Source: Pandoraea terrigena
Lineage (GTDB): Bacteria; Pseudomonadota; Gammaproteobacteria; Burkholderiales; Burkholderiaceae
DNA length: 64,000 nucleotides
NCBI RefSeq assembly: GCF_902459705.1
Contig: NZ_CABPRU010000005.1
Location: 62,001-126,000 of the forward strand
Reading direction: 5' to 3'
Shown here piece by piece: positions 56,368 through 63,175 of this stretch (position 1 is its first letter; every line of letters starts with the position of its first letter). The notes beneath the pieces were generated by a model. The model ran no database searches and was not told where the DNA came from. It worked only from the letters and a program-made list of their open reading frames with translations. Both the position numbers and the translations under genes were made by a program.

Positions 56368-56889
56368 ATGACTGAACAAGCTGCTTCTCATTCCCCGCTC
56401 GCGACGTTGCCCAAGCTGCGTATCGGACAGGGCTACGACGTGCATGCCCTCGTGCCGGGCCGTCCGCTCGTGATGGGTGGCGTGACCATCCCGTTCGATC
56501 GCGGCCTGCTCGGCCATTCCGACGCCGATGTGCTCCTGCACGCCATCACCGACGCCGTGCTCGGTGCTGCGGCGCTCGGTGACATTGGGCGTCATTTCCC
56601 CGACACCGATCCCACGTTCAAGGGCGCGAACAGCGTGGTCTTGCTGAAGGAAGCCATGCGGCGCGTGCGTGAGCATGGCTATGAGATCGTCAACGTCGAC
56701 TGCACGGTGATTGCGCAGGCCCCGAAGCTTGCACCGCATGTCACGGCCATGACGCAGTCGATCGCCGAGGCGCTGGGCGTCACCGTCGGCCAGGTGAACG
56801 TGAAGGCGAAGACGAACGAGAAGCTGGGCTACCTCGGTCGTCAGGAAGGGATTGAAGCGCAGGCGGCGGCACTCCTCGTCGCGCGTTGA
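56368..56889 (+). CDS. ispF: 2-C-methyl-D-erythritol 2,4-cyclodiphosphate synthase IspF
   Basis: A 173-residue MEP-pathway enzyme that cyclises CDP-methylerythritol 2-phosphate. Metal ligands are in [12 protein letters not shown], the [36 protein letters not shown] segment is diagnostic and the C-terminal [21 protein letters not shown] is complete. The first 15 residues are a variable extension. It forms an operon with ispD and is followed by a very strong terminator. Confidence 0.96.
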   Translation: MTEQAASHSPLATLPKLRIGQGYDVHALVPGRPLVMGGVTIPFDRGLLGHSDADVLLHAITDAVLGAAALGDIGRHFPDTDPTFKGANSVVLLKEAMRRVREHGYEIVNVDCTVIAQAPKLAPHVTAMTQSIAEALGVTVGQVNVKAKTNEKLGYLGRQEGIEAQAAALLVAR

Positions 56890-56945
56890 GGCGATGACGG
56901 TGCGACGCGTGGCTTCGTGACGCGCGAGCGGGTCAATCCATAAGG

Positions 56946-56991
56946 CACAACGGCGCTACCGGACGAACCCGGTAGCGCCGTTGTGGTTTTT
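56946..56991 (+). terminator. intrinsic terminator after ispF
   Basis: A perfect 17-base-pair stem (CACAACGGCGCTACCGG and its complement), a six-base loop and G followed by five T. Confidence 0.92.
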
Positions 56992-57030
56992 GCGGCGTAC
57001 GCCAGCGGCGGGGCTTGAGCGCCTGGTCGC

Positions 57031-57558
57031 TCAGGCCGTCTCGGCGGCGATGACCTGCGCGGCGGCGTTGATGACGGCCGCGATGCGTCCGACGTCGCGC
57101 AGTTGCGCGGTGCTCATGCCGTGCTCGGCGGCGAGCAGGTGAGCGTGCGACTTCACGCAGAAGTGGCACTTGCCGATGATGGACGCGGCGAGGGCATACA
57201 TCTCGAAACGGCGCTGATCGACGCCCCCTCGCGTGGCATAGCCGTTCATGCGAAGCTGGGCCTTCTCGTTCTTCAGATCGGCGTTGTCAGCCATCTCGAG
57301 ATACGGATACCACGTGTTGTTCATGCCCATGAGCGCGGCAGCGGTCAACGCGCCTTCAAGCTCTTCCGGGGCGAGTACGCCGGCTTCGCGGATTGCCTTG
57401 ACGATCGGTTGGCTCTTGGCCGCAAAGGCGGCGGCGAGGGCCACGCCCACGGCGTCGTTGCCTTCCAGCGAGGAGCGGGCGATGGTGCCGTCGAGGTTCA
57501 GGCGGATGTCCTTGGCATAGTCAGGGATATACGCCTTAATCGCGGTGATGAATTCCAT
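57031..57558 (-). CDS. ahpD: alkyl hydroperoxide reductase-associated protein AhpD
   Basis: A 175-residue AhpD/CMD-family protein. The redox pair is the CxxC in IIGKCHFCVKSHAHLL, with the nearby His and Glu typical of the proton relay. In mycobacteria AhpD reduces AhpC. AGGAGAAAT precedes the ATG. It lies 59 bases after ahpC, with a hairpin terminator in between, so it may be made at a lower level than AhpC. Confidence 0.93.
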   Translation of the reverse strand: MEFITAIKAYIPDYAKDIRLNLDGTIARSSLEGNDAVGVALAAAFAAKSQPIVKAIREAGVLAPEELEGALTAAALMGMNNTWYPYLEMADNADLKNEKAQLRMNGYATRGGVDQRRFEMYALAASIIGKCHFCVKSHAHLLAAEHGMSTAQLRDVGRIAAVINAAAQVIAAETA

Positions 57559-57582
57559 AAATTTCTCCTATTGCTTTGGGCT

Positions 57583-57606
57583 GAAAAAGCCCGCTTGCGC
57601 GGGCTT
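57583..57606 (-). terminator. terminator/attenuator between ahpC and ahpD
   Basis: On the minus strand AAGCCCGC, a GCAA loop, GCGGGCTT and more T (five in all). It lies 12 bases past the ahpC stop, in the gap before ahpD. Confidence 0.75.
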
Positions 57607-57617
57607 CGAGACGACGC

Positions 57618-58166
57618 TTACAGCGTTGCGCCGCCAACGGCGCGGTTGCACGGGCAGAGTTCGTCCGTTTGCAGGCCGTCGAGAATACGCAGCACTTCTT
57701 CCGGGTTACGGCCGACGTTCAGGTTGTTGACCGAAACGTGCTGGATGACGTTGTCCGGGTCGACGATGAACGTCGCACGCAGGGCCACGCCGGCAGCCTT
57801 GTCACGCACGCCGAGTTGGTCGATCAGGGCACCGGTCGTGTCGCCGAACGAGTAGTGGTTCAGCTTGCTCAGGTCCTTGTGTTCGCGACGCCATGCCAGC
57901 TTCACGAATTCGTTGTCGCCCGAACCGCCGAGCAGGACAGCGTCACGTTCTGCGAAGTCGTTGGCCAGCTTGCCGAACTCAACGATTTCGGTCGGGCACA
58001 CGAAGGTGAAGTCCTTCGGGTAGAAGTAAATGATCTTCCACTTGCCCGGGAACGAGGCTTCGGTGATCGTTTCGAAAGCCGAGACGCCGTTTTCTTCGTG
58101 GTTGTTGAAGCCAGGCTTGGCAGCTTCTACCGAGAATGCTTCGAGTTTGTCGCCGACAGTCTTCAT
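57618..58166 (-). CDS. ahpC: alkyl hydroperoxide reductase AhpC
   Basis: A 182-residue peroxiredoxin that reduces hydrogen peroxide and organic peroxides. The peroxidatic Cys is in YPKDFTFVCPTEIVEF and the C-terminal pair in DELCPCNRAVGG contains the resolving cysteines. The Cys-Pro-Cys ending is the AhpD-dependent type seen in actinobacteria, and it agrees with the ahpD neighbour and the absence of ahpF. AGGAG lies seven bases before the ATG. The upstream region is rich in palindromes. Confidence 0.95.
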   Translation of the reverse strand: MKTVGDKLEAFSVEAAKPGFNNHEENGVSAFETITEASFPGKWKIIYFYPKDFTFVCPTEIVEFGKLANDFAERDAVLLGGSGDNEFVKLAWRREHKDLSKLNHYSFGDTTGALIDQLGVRDKAAGVALRATFIVDPDNVIQHVSVNNLNVGRNPEEVLRILDGLQTDELCPCNRAVGGATL

Positions 58167-58229
58167 CGATTGACTCCTAAATTAGTGCGGTTTATGTCGA
58201 GATGTCGCTGAGACATCGCAACCAGCAAC

Positions 58230-58255
58230 TGACCGGGATCGTACGATCCCGGTCA
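58230..58255. promoter_or_regulatory. 26-bp perfect palindrome in the ahpC leader
   Basis: The half-site TGACCGGGATCGT is followed directly by its exact complement, with no spacer. Relative to the predicted ahpC transcription start (about 58257) it covers the first transcribed bases. It could be an operator for a dimeric regulator or, in RNA, a very stable 5' hairpin. A second hairpin, GATGTC with GACATC, follows at 58201-58217. Confidence 0.85.
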
Positions 58256-58263
58256 ACCCATAC

Positions 58264-58292
58264 ATCATACGCTATCAAGTAATTGATAGCAA
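58264..58292 (-). promoter_or_regulatory. ahpC promoter overlapped by a 20-bp inverted repeat
   Basis: On the minus strand TTGCTA (58292-58287), a 17-base spacer and TATGAT (58269-58264). The inverted repeat GCTATCAA-GTAA-TTGATAGC (58271-58290) covers the spacer and most of the -35. Its position and CTAT/ATAG ends suggest an OxyR-type or other peroxide-responsive regulator. Confidence 0.6.
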
Positions 58293-58396
58293 TAGTTAAT
58301 ATTTATTCAGAGGATAGTTAAAACAAATCCCATCGATAGGCGCTTGCTCGACGCCGGGAGGGCAAGCCTTGAGCATAGCCAAGATTTCGCAAGACG

Positions 58397-59737
58397 TTAT
58401 TTAGCAAGCGGAAATGACACGATGATTTCAAGGCCGGGGCCCGGACGCACATTGTGCAACGAAGCGTGCCCCTTGTAGCGTGTGGCGATACGCTGCACGA
58501 TCGCCATGCCGAGGCCGGTGCCGTCTGCCTTCGTGCGGGCCGTGTCCACCCGATAGAATGGACGGAAAACCAGGCCGAGTTGTTCCTCGGGAATGCCTGC
58601 GCCGGTGTCGCGCACGCGTAGCTCGACGCGTTCACCGAGCACTCGTGTCGTGACGTGGACGTTGGCGACATCGGTCTTGGCGTCGCGGCCATACTTGCGT
58701 GCGTTCTCGATCAGGTTCGTGAGCAGACGCTTGAGGTCGGTACGCTCGGCGAGTACGGGGGCGGCGTCGGCGAGTTCGGTGCTGAGGTTCAGGTCTTCGC
58801 GGCCCTCGAAGGCGGCCGTCGAGTCGCGAACAATGTCCGACAGGTCGAGCGACTGCATCGTACGCGATGCCGGACGGGCGTAATCGAGGAAGCGGCCGAT
58901 GATCTCATCCATCTGCTCGATGTCGCTGATCATGTCGCGTTTGACCGATTCGTCGGACGGACTCATCTCAGTCTCGAGCCGCAGCCGGGCCAGCGGGGTG
59001 CGCAGGTCATGAGAGATGCCTGCGAGCATCAGCGCCCGGTCGGCTTCGAGGCGATCGAGTTCTTCCACCATCTGGTTGAAGCTGCGGTTGGCTTCGGCGG
59101 CCTCGCCCATGCCGCGCTCGGGCAGCGGGTCGGGGTGTTGTCCTTCGCCAATGGCCCGAGCTGCGTGGGCGAGCCGGGCGAACGGACGGTTCACGAGCGC
59201 GGTGATAAAGGCGGCGCCGATGAGCGAGAGTGCCAGGGCGAACGTTCCCCAACTAAAGAGTTGAAGGCCGGTTGCCGTGTCGATCCGGTCCTGCTCGATG
59301 GCGACCCAATAGTCGTCTTCATCGATCTTGAAGCTGATCCACATCGCAGGAATCGCGTTGACCGAGACGGCAATGACCGTGTCGGTGCCCAGGCGCCGCT
59401 GCACGTCGCGCACAATCAGATCCTGCACCGCGCCACCCGGTTGTTTCTCGATCTTGTCGGCGGGCTCGCGCGGGTACACGCGAATCCCTTCGTTGCTCTC
59501 GAGATCCTGCAGCAGGGCGCGCCGCAGATCGGGCTCGGAGTAGAGCAGGGCGGTGCGCGTGAGCTTGACGATCGACACGAGTTGTTGCGCGACGCGCTGT
59601 GCGCGCGGCTCGCGCTCGATCACGCGAAAGCTCTGGTACCAGGCGGCCAGGCTGACGCCGATCAGCAGTGCGATAAGGAAAAAGGTACGCCAGAACAGAC
59701 CGCCGAACAGCCCGCGTACCATCCGGATCGGACGCAT
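58397..59737 (-). CDS. envZ: EnvZ-type osmosensor histidine kinase
   Basis: A 446-residue sensor kinase. Transmembrane helices lie at about 14-35 (LFWRTFFLIALLIGVSLAAWY) and around 175-200 (LFSWGTFALALSLIGAAFITAL), with a periplasmic domain between them. A HAMP region (RPFARLAHAARAIGEGQ) leads to the H-box MLAGISHDLRTPLARLRLE, the N-box LLTNLIENARKYG, and the G-boxes RDTGAGIPEEQ and GTGLGMAIVQRI. GGAG lies eight bases before ATG 59737. It follows ompR after an unusually long 192-base gap. Confidence 0.93.
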   Translation of the reverse strand: MRPIRMVRGLFGGLFWRTFFLIALLIGVSLAAWYQSFRVIEREPRAQRVAQQLVSIVKLTRTALLYSEPDLRRALLQDLESNEGIRVYPREPADKIEKQPGGAVQDLIVRDVQRRLGTDTVIAVSVNAIPAMWISFKIDEDDYWVAIEQDRIDTATGLQLFSWGTFALALSLIGAAFITALVNRPFARLAHAARAIGEGQHPDPLPERGMGEAAEANRSFNQMVEELDRLEADRALMLAGISHDLRTPLARLRLETEMSPSDESVKRDMISDIEQMDEIIGRFLDYARPASRTMQSLDLSDIVRDSTAAFEGREDLNLSTELADAAPVLAERTDLKRLLTNLIENARKYGRDAKTDVANVHVTTRVLGERVELRVRDTGAGIPEEQLGLVFRPFYRVDTARTKADGTGLGMAIVQRIATRYKGHASLHNVRPGPGLEIIVSFPLAK

Positions 59738-59929
59738 GGGGTTGCTCCGTCTAAAGCGTGATTGGCGCGTGTCGACAGGCCCGACGTGCTGGGTGGCAGG
59801 TGCAGGGACGCGAAGCGCGGTGCGCCGTCGGACGCGACGTCGGATGCGACGTGAAACACGGCGCAACGCCGGTGTGCGAGCGTGTCGCAACCGGCGTCGT
59901 TTTGCTGCGTGAAGCGCGAAGGTGGACGA
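59738..59929. other. 192-bp spacer between ompR and envZ
   Basis: No gene. It contains the inverted repeat ACGCCGG (59866-59872) and CCGGCGT (59891-59897) and two similar GACGCGACGTCGG/GATGCGACGT stretches. This could be an mRNA hairpin that sets the OmpR:EnvZ ratio. Confidence 0.5.
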
Positions 59930-60655
59930 TCACGCGCCGCCGTCCGGGATGAACACGTAGCCGAGGCCCCACACGGTCTGGATGAAACGCGGGCTGCCCG
60001 GATCCGGCTCGATCAGCTTGCGCAGCCGCGAGATCTGTACGTCGAGGCTGCGATCGAACACTTCGTATTCGCGCCCGCGTGCCAGTTCCATCAGCTTTTC
60101 ACGCGACAGCGGCTGACGCGGATGACGCGCGAATACCTTGAGCACCGAGAACTCGCCCGTCGTGAGCGCGATCTCCTGGCCGTTCTTCGTGAGCGTGCGT
60201 GTGGCGAGGTTCAGGGAGAAGTCGCCGAACTCGAACGATTCCATGGTTTCGCTGGGCGCACCGGGGAGTTCGGGCGGGGCCTGACGGCGCAGCACGGCGT
60301 GAATGCGCGCGACGAGTTCGCGCGGATTGAAGGGCTTGGGCAGGTAATCGTCCGCGCCCATCTCGAGGCCGACGATACGGTCGACATCCTCGCCTTTGGC
60401 CGTTAACATGATGATCGGCGTACGGTCGTTGGCGCCACGCAGACGGCGACAAATCGAGAGACCGTCTTCACCGGGGAGCATCAGATCCAGCACGAGCAGA
60501 TCGAAACGCTCGCGCACCCAAAGCTTGTTCATGGCGGTTGCATTTTCCGCCACGAAGACATTGAAACCCTGTTCCCCGAGGTAACGACGAAGCAGGTCGC
60601 GCAGTCGCGGATCGTCGTCGACAACCAGAACTTTGGGAGAGTTTTTGTTTTCCAT
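59930..60655 (-). CDS. ompR: OmpR-type response regulator
   Basis: A 241-residue two-component regulator. The receiver domain has VLVVDDDPRLRDLLRRYLGEQGF, the phospho-acceptor Asp in FDLLVLDLMLPGEDGLSICRRLR, the Thr in IIMLTAKGEDVDRIVGLEMGADDYLPKPFNPREL and the Lys in that same segment. The C-terminal winged helix ends in LSREKLMELARGREYEVFDRSLDVQISRLRKLIEPDPGSPRFIQTVWGLGYVF. The partner kinase EnvZ is encoded next. The start MENKNSPK is at 60655; an upstream open extension is ignored. Confidence 0.94.
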   Translation of the reverse strand: MENKNSPKVLVVDDDPRLRDLLRRYLGEQGFNVFVAENATAMNKLWVRERFDLLVLDLMLPGEDGLSICRRLRGANDRTPIIMLTAKGEDVDRIVGLEMGADDYLPKPFNPRELVARIHAVLRRQAPPELPGAPSETMESFEFGDFSLNLATRTLTKNGQEIALTTGEFSVLKVFARHPRQPLSREKLMELARGREYEVFDRSLDVQISRLRKLIEPDPGSPRFIQTVWGLGYVFIPDGGA

Positions 60656-60704
60656 GCCACGTATCTTAGCCCGAAATGTTACGAACTGAAGGGGCCGCCA
60701 AAGC

Positions 60705-60731
60705 GGGTTACAAAGGGTTACACAATTTACC
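60705..60731. promoter_or_regulatory. tandem GGGTTACA repeats upstream of ompR
   Basis: GGGTTACA occurs at 60705-60712 and again at 60715-60722, exactly ten bases apart. A third TTAC lies at 60727 and another at 60679. Ten-base-spaced TTACA direct repeats are the usual binding pattern of OmpR-type dimers, so autoregulation is likely. The site lies between ompR and the divergent gene at 60825. Confidence 0.6.
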
Positions 60732-60824
60732 CTACAGCTTGCGCGCTGACCATAGGCTGTGGGTACACTTGCACCCCTGCCGGGGCGAAAACCTGCTGCA
60801 CGGCATGAAGGACATACGCACAAG

Positions 60825-61154
60825 ATGAGATGGGCTGCTGAGTGGACGCTATTGTTCGGGGGGATCATGCTCTGGGGACACCTGGGCATGACGTACGCCC
60901 GTCCCGTCGCGCATTTCAGTGCGCAGTCGCATGGGGCGAGTGCGCCGCGCTTCCAGCACGCCGGGCCTGCACCGTCTCCGCGCAATTCGCCGAAGCGAGA
61001 GCCATCGCAGAACGATCCCGGTGCCGCGCGCCACAATGAAGAACTTCCGCCGCCGCCGCCGGGCCGTCGCCCCAATGGTCATATGTCGCCGGAAGACCGG
61101 CGGCTGCTGCGGCAACATATCCAGGATGCCGTGCGCGAGTTGTACACTCACTAA
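60825..61154 (+). CDS. small exported protein, unknown function
   Basis: A 109-residue protein with a signal-like N-terminus (MRWAAEWTLLFGGIMLWGHLGMTYA), a Pro/Arg/Ser/Asn-rich middle and a conserved-looking C-terminal helix (GHMSPEDRRLLRQHIQDAVRELYTH). The C-terminal motif MSPEDRRxLRQxIxDAxxxLY recalls small Burkholderiales proteins of unknown role. AAGGA lies 12 bases before the ATG. It is divergent from ompR and may share its regulatory site. Confidence 0.65.
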   Translation: MRWAAEWTLLFGGIMLWGHLGMTYARPVAHFSAQSHGASAPRFQHAGPAPSPRNSPKREPSQNDPGAARHNEELPPPPPGRRPNGHMSPEDRRLLRQHIQDAVRELYTH

Positions 61155-61288
61155 CGATTAAGACGCGCGCCTTCATGGCTCATGGTTCATGAATCGAGAG
61201 GGCACCACAGTGTCGCCAAACGCTTCCCCAAAACGCCAGTGATGTCACGATGACGCGAGCGTCGCATGAAGCCCAACCCAAACCTGCC

Positions 61289-61314
61289 AGCCTGCGCCGA
61301 CGCCGGCTTTTTTT
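61289..61314 (+). terminator. intrinsic terminator after the small exported protein gene
   Basis: AGCCTGCG and CGCCGGCT pair with one mismatch around a CCGA loop and are followed by a run of T (seven in all). Because it lies inside the 5' part of the long DUF1800 frame, it argues that the DUF1800 gene really starts further downstream. Confidence 0.65.
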
Positions 61315-61370
61315 GCGCCCGTCGAAAGTGCATTGATGTGGCGTACGTCGTCAGGGCGACGGCGGCCGCG

Positions 61371-61502
61371 CTGCGTCGCCTGCCGGCTTCGATGTCGTGG
61401 GTGCCTCGGCGGCTGACGGCTGGCCCGCTTGCCTACACACTGCGTCGCCTGCCACCCTCAGTGCCGCGGATGCCTCGGCGGCTGAGTTCCGGCCTGCTTG
61501 CC
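61371..61502 (+). repeat. 69-bp imperfect direct duplication at the start of the DUF1800 gene
   Basis: CTGCGTCGCCTGCC begins at 61371 and again at 61440, and TGCCTCGGCGGCTGA and GCTTGCC recur at matching offsets. Translated, both copies read LRRLPxSxxxxPRRLxxGxLA. Confidence 0.75.
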
Positions 61503-63092
61503 GTCGTGTGGTTCGCGTCGCCGCTCGCCGGTCACGCGTCGCCGATGCGGCATGCAGGCGCGGCGCATGCGGCGAGTTCTACGACGCCCCGCGCACCCGG
61601 GGTACCCGGTGCTGCCGATGCCGTCGTCGATCGCGCGACGCAGCCCCTCACCGCCGACGACGCGCGCTATTTGCTCACGCGCACCGGTTACTCGCCGGAC
61701 GCGCGCGAACTCACCCCGTTCGTTGGACGCACGCATGCACAGGCTGTCGACCTTCTGTTGTCGCGGGCGCGTCGCCTGGCCGTGACGCCGCCGCCCACCT
61801 GGGTCGAGGACCCGCCGCTGTATGGTGCGCCGGTCAAGTCGATGACAGTCGAGCAGCGTCGCGCGCTTAACGAGCGGCGCAACCGTATGGCGGCGTCGCT
61901 GACAGCATGGTGGGCGCAGGAGATGGCAACGACGCCGTCACCGCTCACGGAGCGCATGACGATGTTCTGGCACAACCACTTCGTGTCGAGCGACGACAAG
62001 GTGCGCGAGCCCGTCATGCTGTACCGGCAGAACGTCTTGCTGCGCGCGAACGCGCTCGGCAACTTCGGGACGCTGCTGCACGCCGTGTCGAAGGATCCGG
62101 CCATGCTGGTTTATCTCGATGGCGCGGGTAGCCGGAAGGGACGTCCCAATGAAAACTTCGCGCGTGAAGTCATGGAGCTGTTCACGCTGGGCGAAGGGCA
62201 TTACACCGAGCAGGACGTGCGCGAGGCGGCGCGCGCCTACACGGGATGGGGCATCGATCGGACGACGATGACATACGTCTGGCGTCCCAATCTTCATGAT
62301 GCGGGCACAAAGACGGTGCTGAACCAGACCGGCGACTTCGACGGCGACCAGATGCTCGACATTCTGCTGGCGCGTCCGGAAACCGCGACGTTCATCACCG
62401 GCAAGTTGTGGCGCGAATTCGTGTCGCCGACCCCGGATCCGGTGCAGGTCGAGCGCGTCGCGAGTCGTTTTCGTGCCAGTGGTTACGACATCCGGGTGGC
62501 GATGCGTGCCTTGCTGTTGACCCCCGCGTTCTGGGATGTCCGAACGCGTGGGACGTTGGTCAAGTCGCCAGCGGAGTTCGTGACCGATACGGTGCGCGCG
62601 TTCGACATTGGCTACGACGATCCACGACTGCTTGCCCGGCAAATGCGCGTCCTCGGGCAGGACCTCTTCCGTCCACCCAATGTGAAGGGATGGCCGGGGG
62701 GCGATGCGTGGATCGACAGCACGACGCTGCTCGCACGCAAACAGTTTGTCGAGCGCATGTTCCGTGCGACGGAGAGTGCGAATGCGGGTGGGGCGTCGAT
62801 GATGACGCCGCCCTTGTCGATGTCGACACGCCCCGGCGTGCGGCGTACGGCACTGGGGGCGGGGCCGTTGATGCCATCGATGCCAAGAACGGTGGCGGGC
62901 GTGCGCTTCGATTTGTCGCGCTGGCTGCAACGCTACTCGCTGGGGCCGGTCGACGTTCCGGATGCGGCGTCGCGCGAGGCGTTGCAGCGGGCCGTGCTGC
63001 CGCTCAAGCCTGCGGCGCCGCAAACCGCTGGCGTGAACAGCGCGGCCTACTTGCAGGGCTTGTTGATGGACCCCGTATATCAGTTGAAGTGA
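61470..63092 (+). CDS. DUF1800 family exported protein
   Basis: A 540-residue DUF1800 protein from the chosen start, which gives the signal peptide MPRRLSSGLLAVVWFASPLAGHA. The frame is open from ATG 61266, but that adds a duplicated basic stretch and spans a terminator. DUF1800 hallmarks are LTADDARYLLTRTGYSPDARELTPFVGRTHAQAVDLLL, ERMTMFWHNHFVSS, NENFAREVMELFTLGEGHYTEQDVREAARAYTGW and RPPNVKGWPGGDAWIDS. The function is unknown. It is followed by a DUF1501 gene, the usual partner, 83 bases downstream. Confidence 0.87.
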   Translation: MPRRLSSGLLAVVWFASPLAGHASPMRHAGAAHAASSTTPRAPGVPGAADAVVDRATQPLTADDARYLLTRTGYSPDARELTPFVGRTHAQAVDLLLSRARRLAVTPPPTWVEDPPLYGAPVKSMTVEQRRALNERRNRMAASLTAWWAQEMATTPSPLTERMTMFWHNHFVSSDDKVREPVMLYRQNVLLRANALGNFGTLLHAVSKDPAMLVYLDGAGSRKGRPNENFAREVMELFTLGEGHYTEQDVREAARAYTGWGIDRTTMTYVWRPNLHDAGTKTVLNQTGDFDGDQMLDILLARPETATFITGKLWREFVSPTPDPVQVERVASRFRASGYDIRVAMRALLLTPAFWDVRTRGTLVKSPAEFVTDTVRAFDIGYDDPRLLARQMRVLGQDLFRPPNVKGWPGGDAWIDSTTLLARKQFVERMFRATESANAGGASMMTPPLSMSTRPGVRRTALGAGPLMPSMPRTVAGVRFDLSRWLQRYSLGPVDVPDAASREALQRAVLPLKPAAPQTAGVNSAAYLQGLLMDPVYQLK

Positions 63093-63175
63093 TGAGGGAG
63101 CGCCGGGCAGCACGGCGCGGATGACATTGGGCGATGGCTTCGCAGGCTTGCGAAGCTGGCCGAGCGAGGTGAGAG

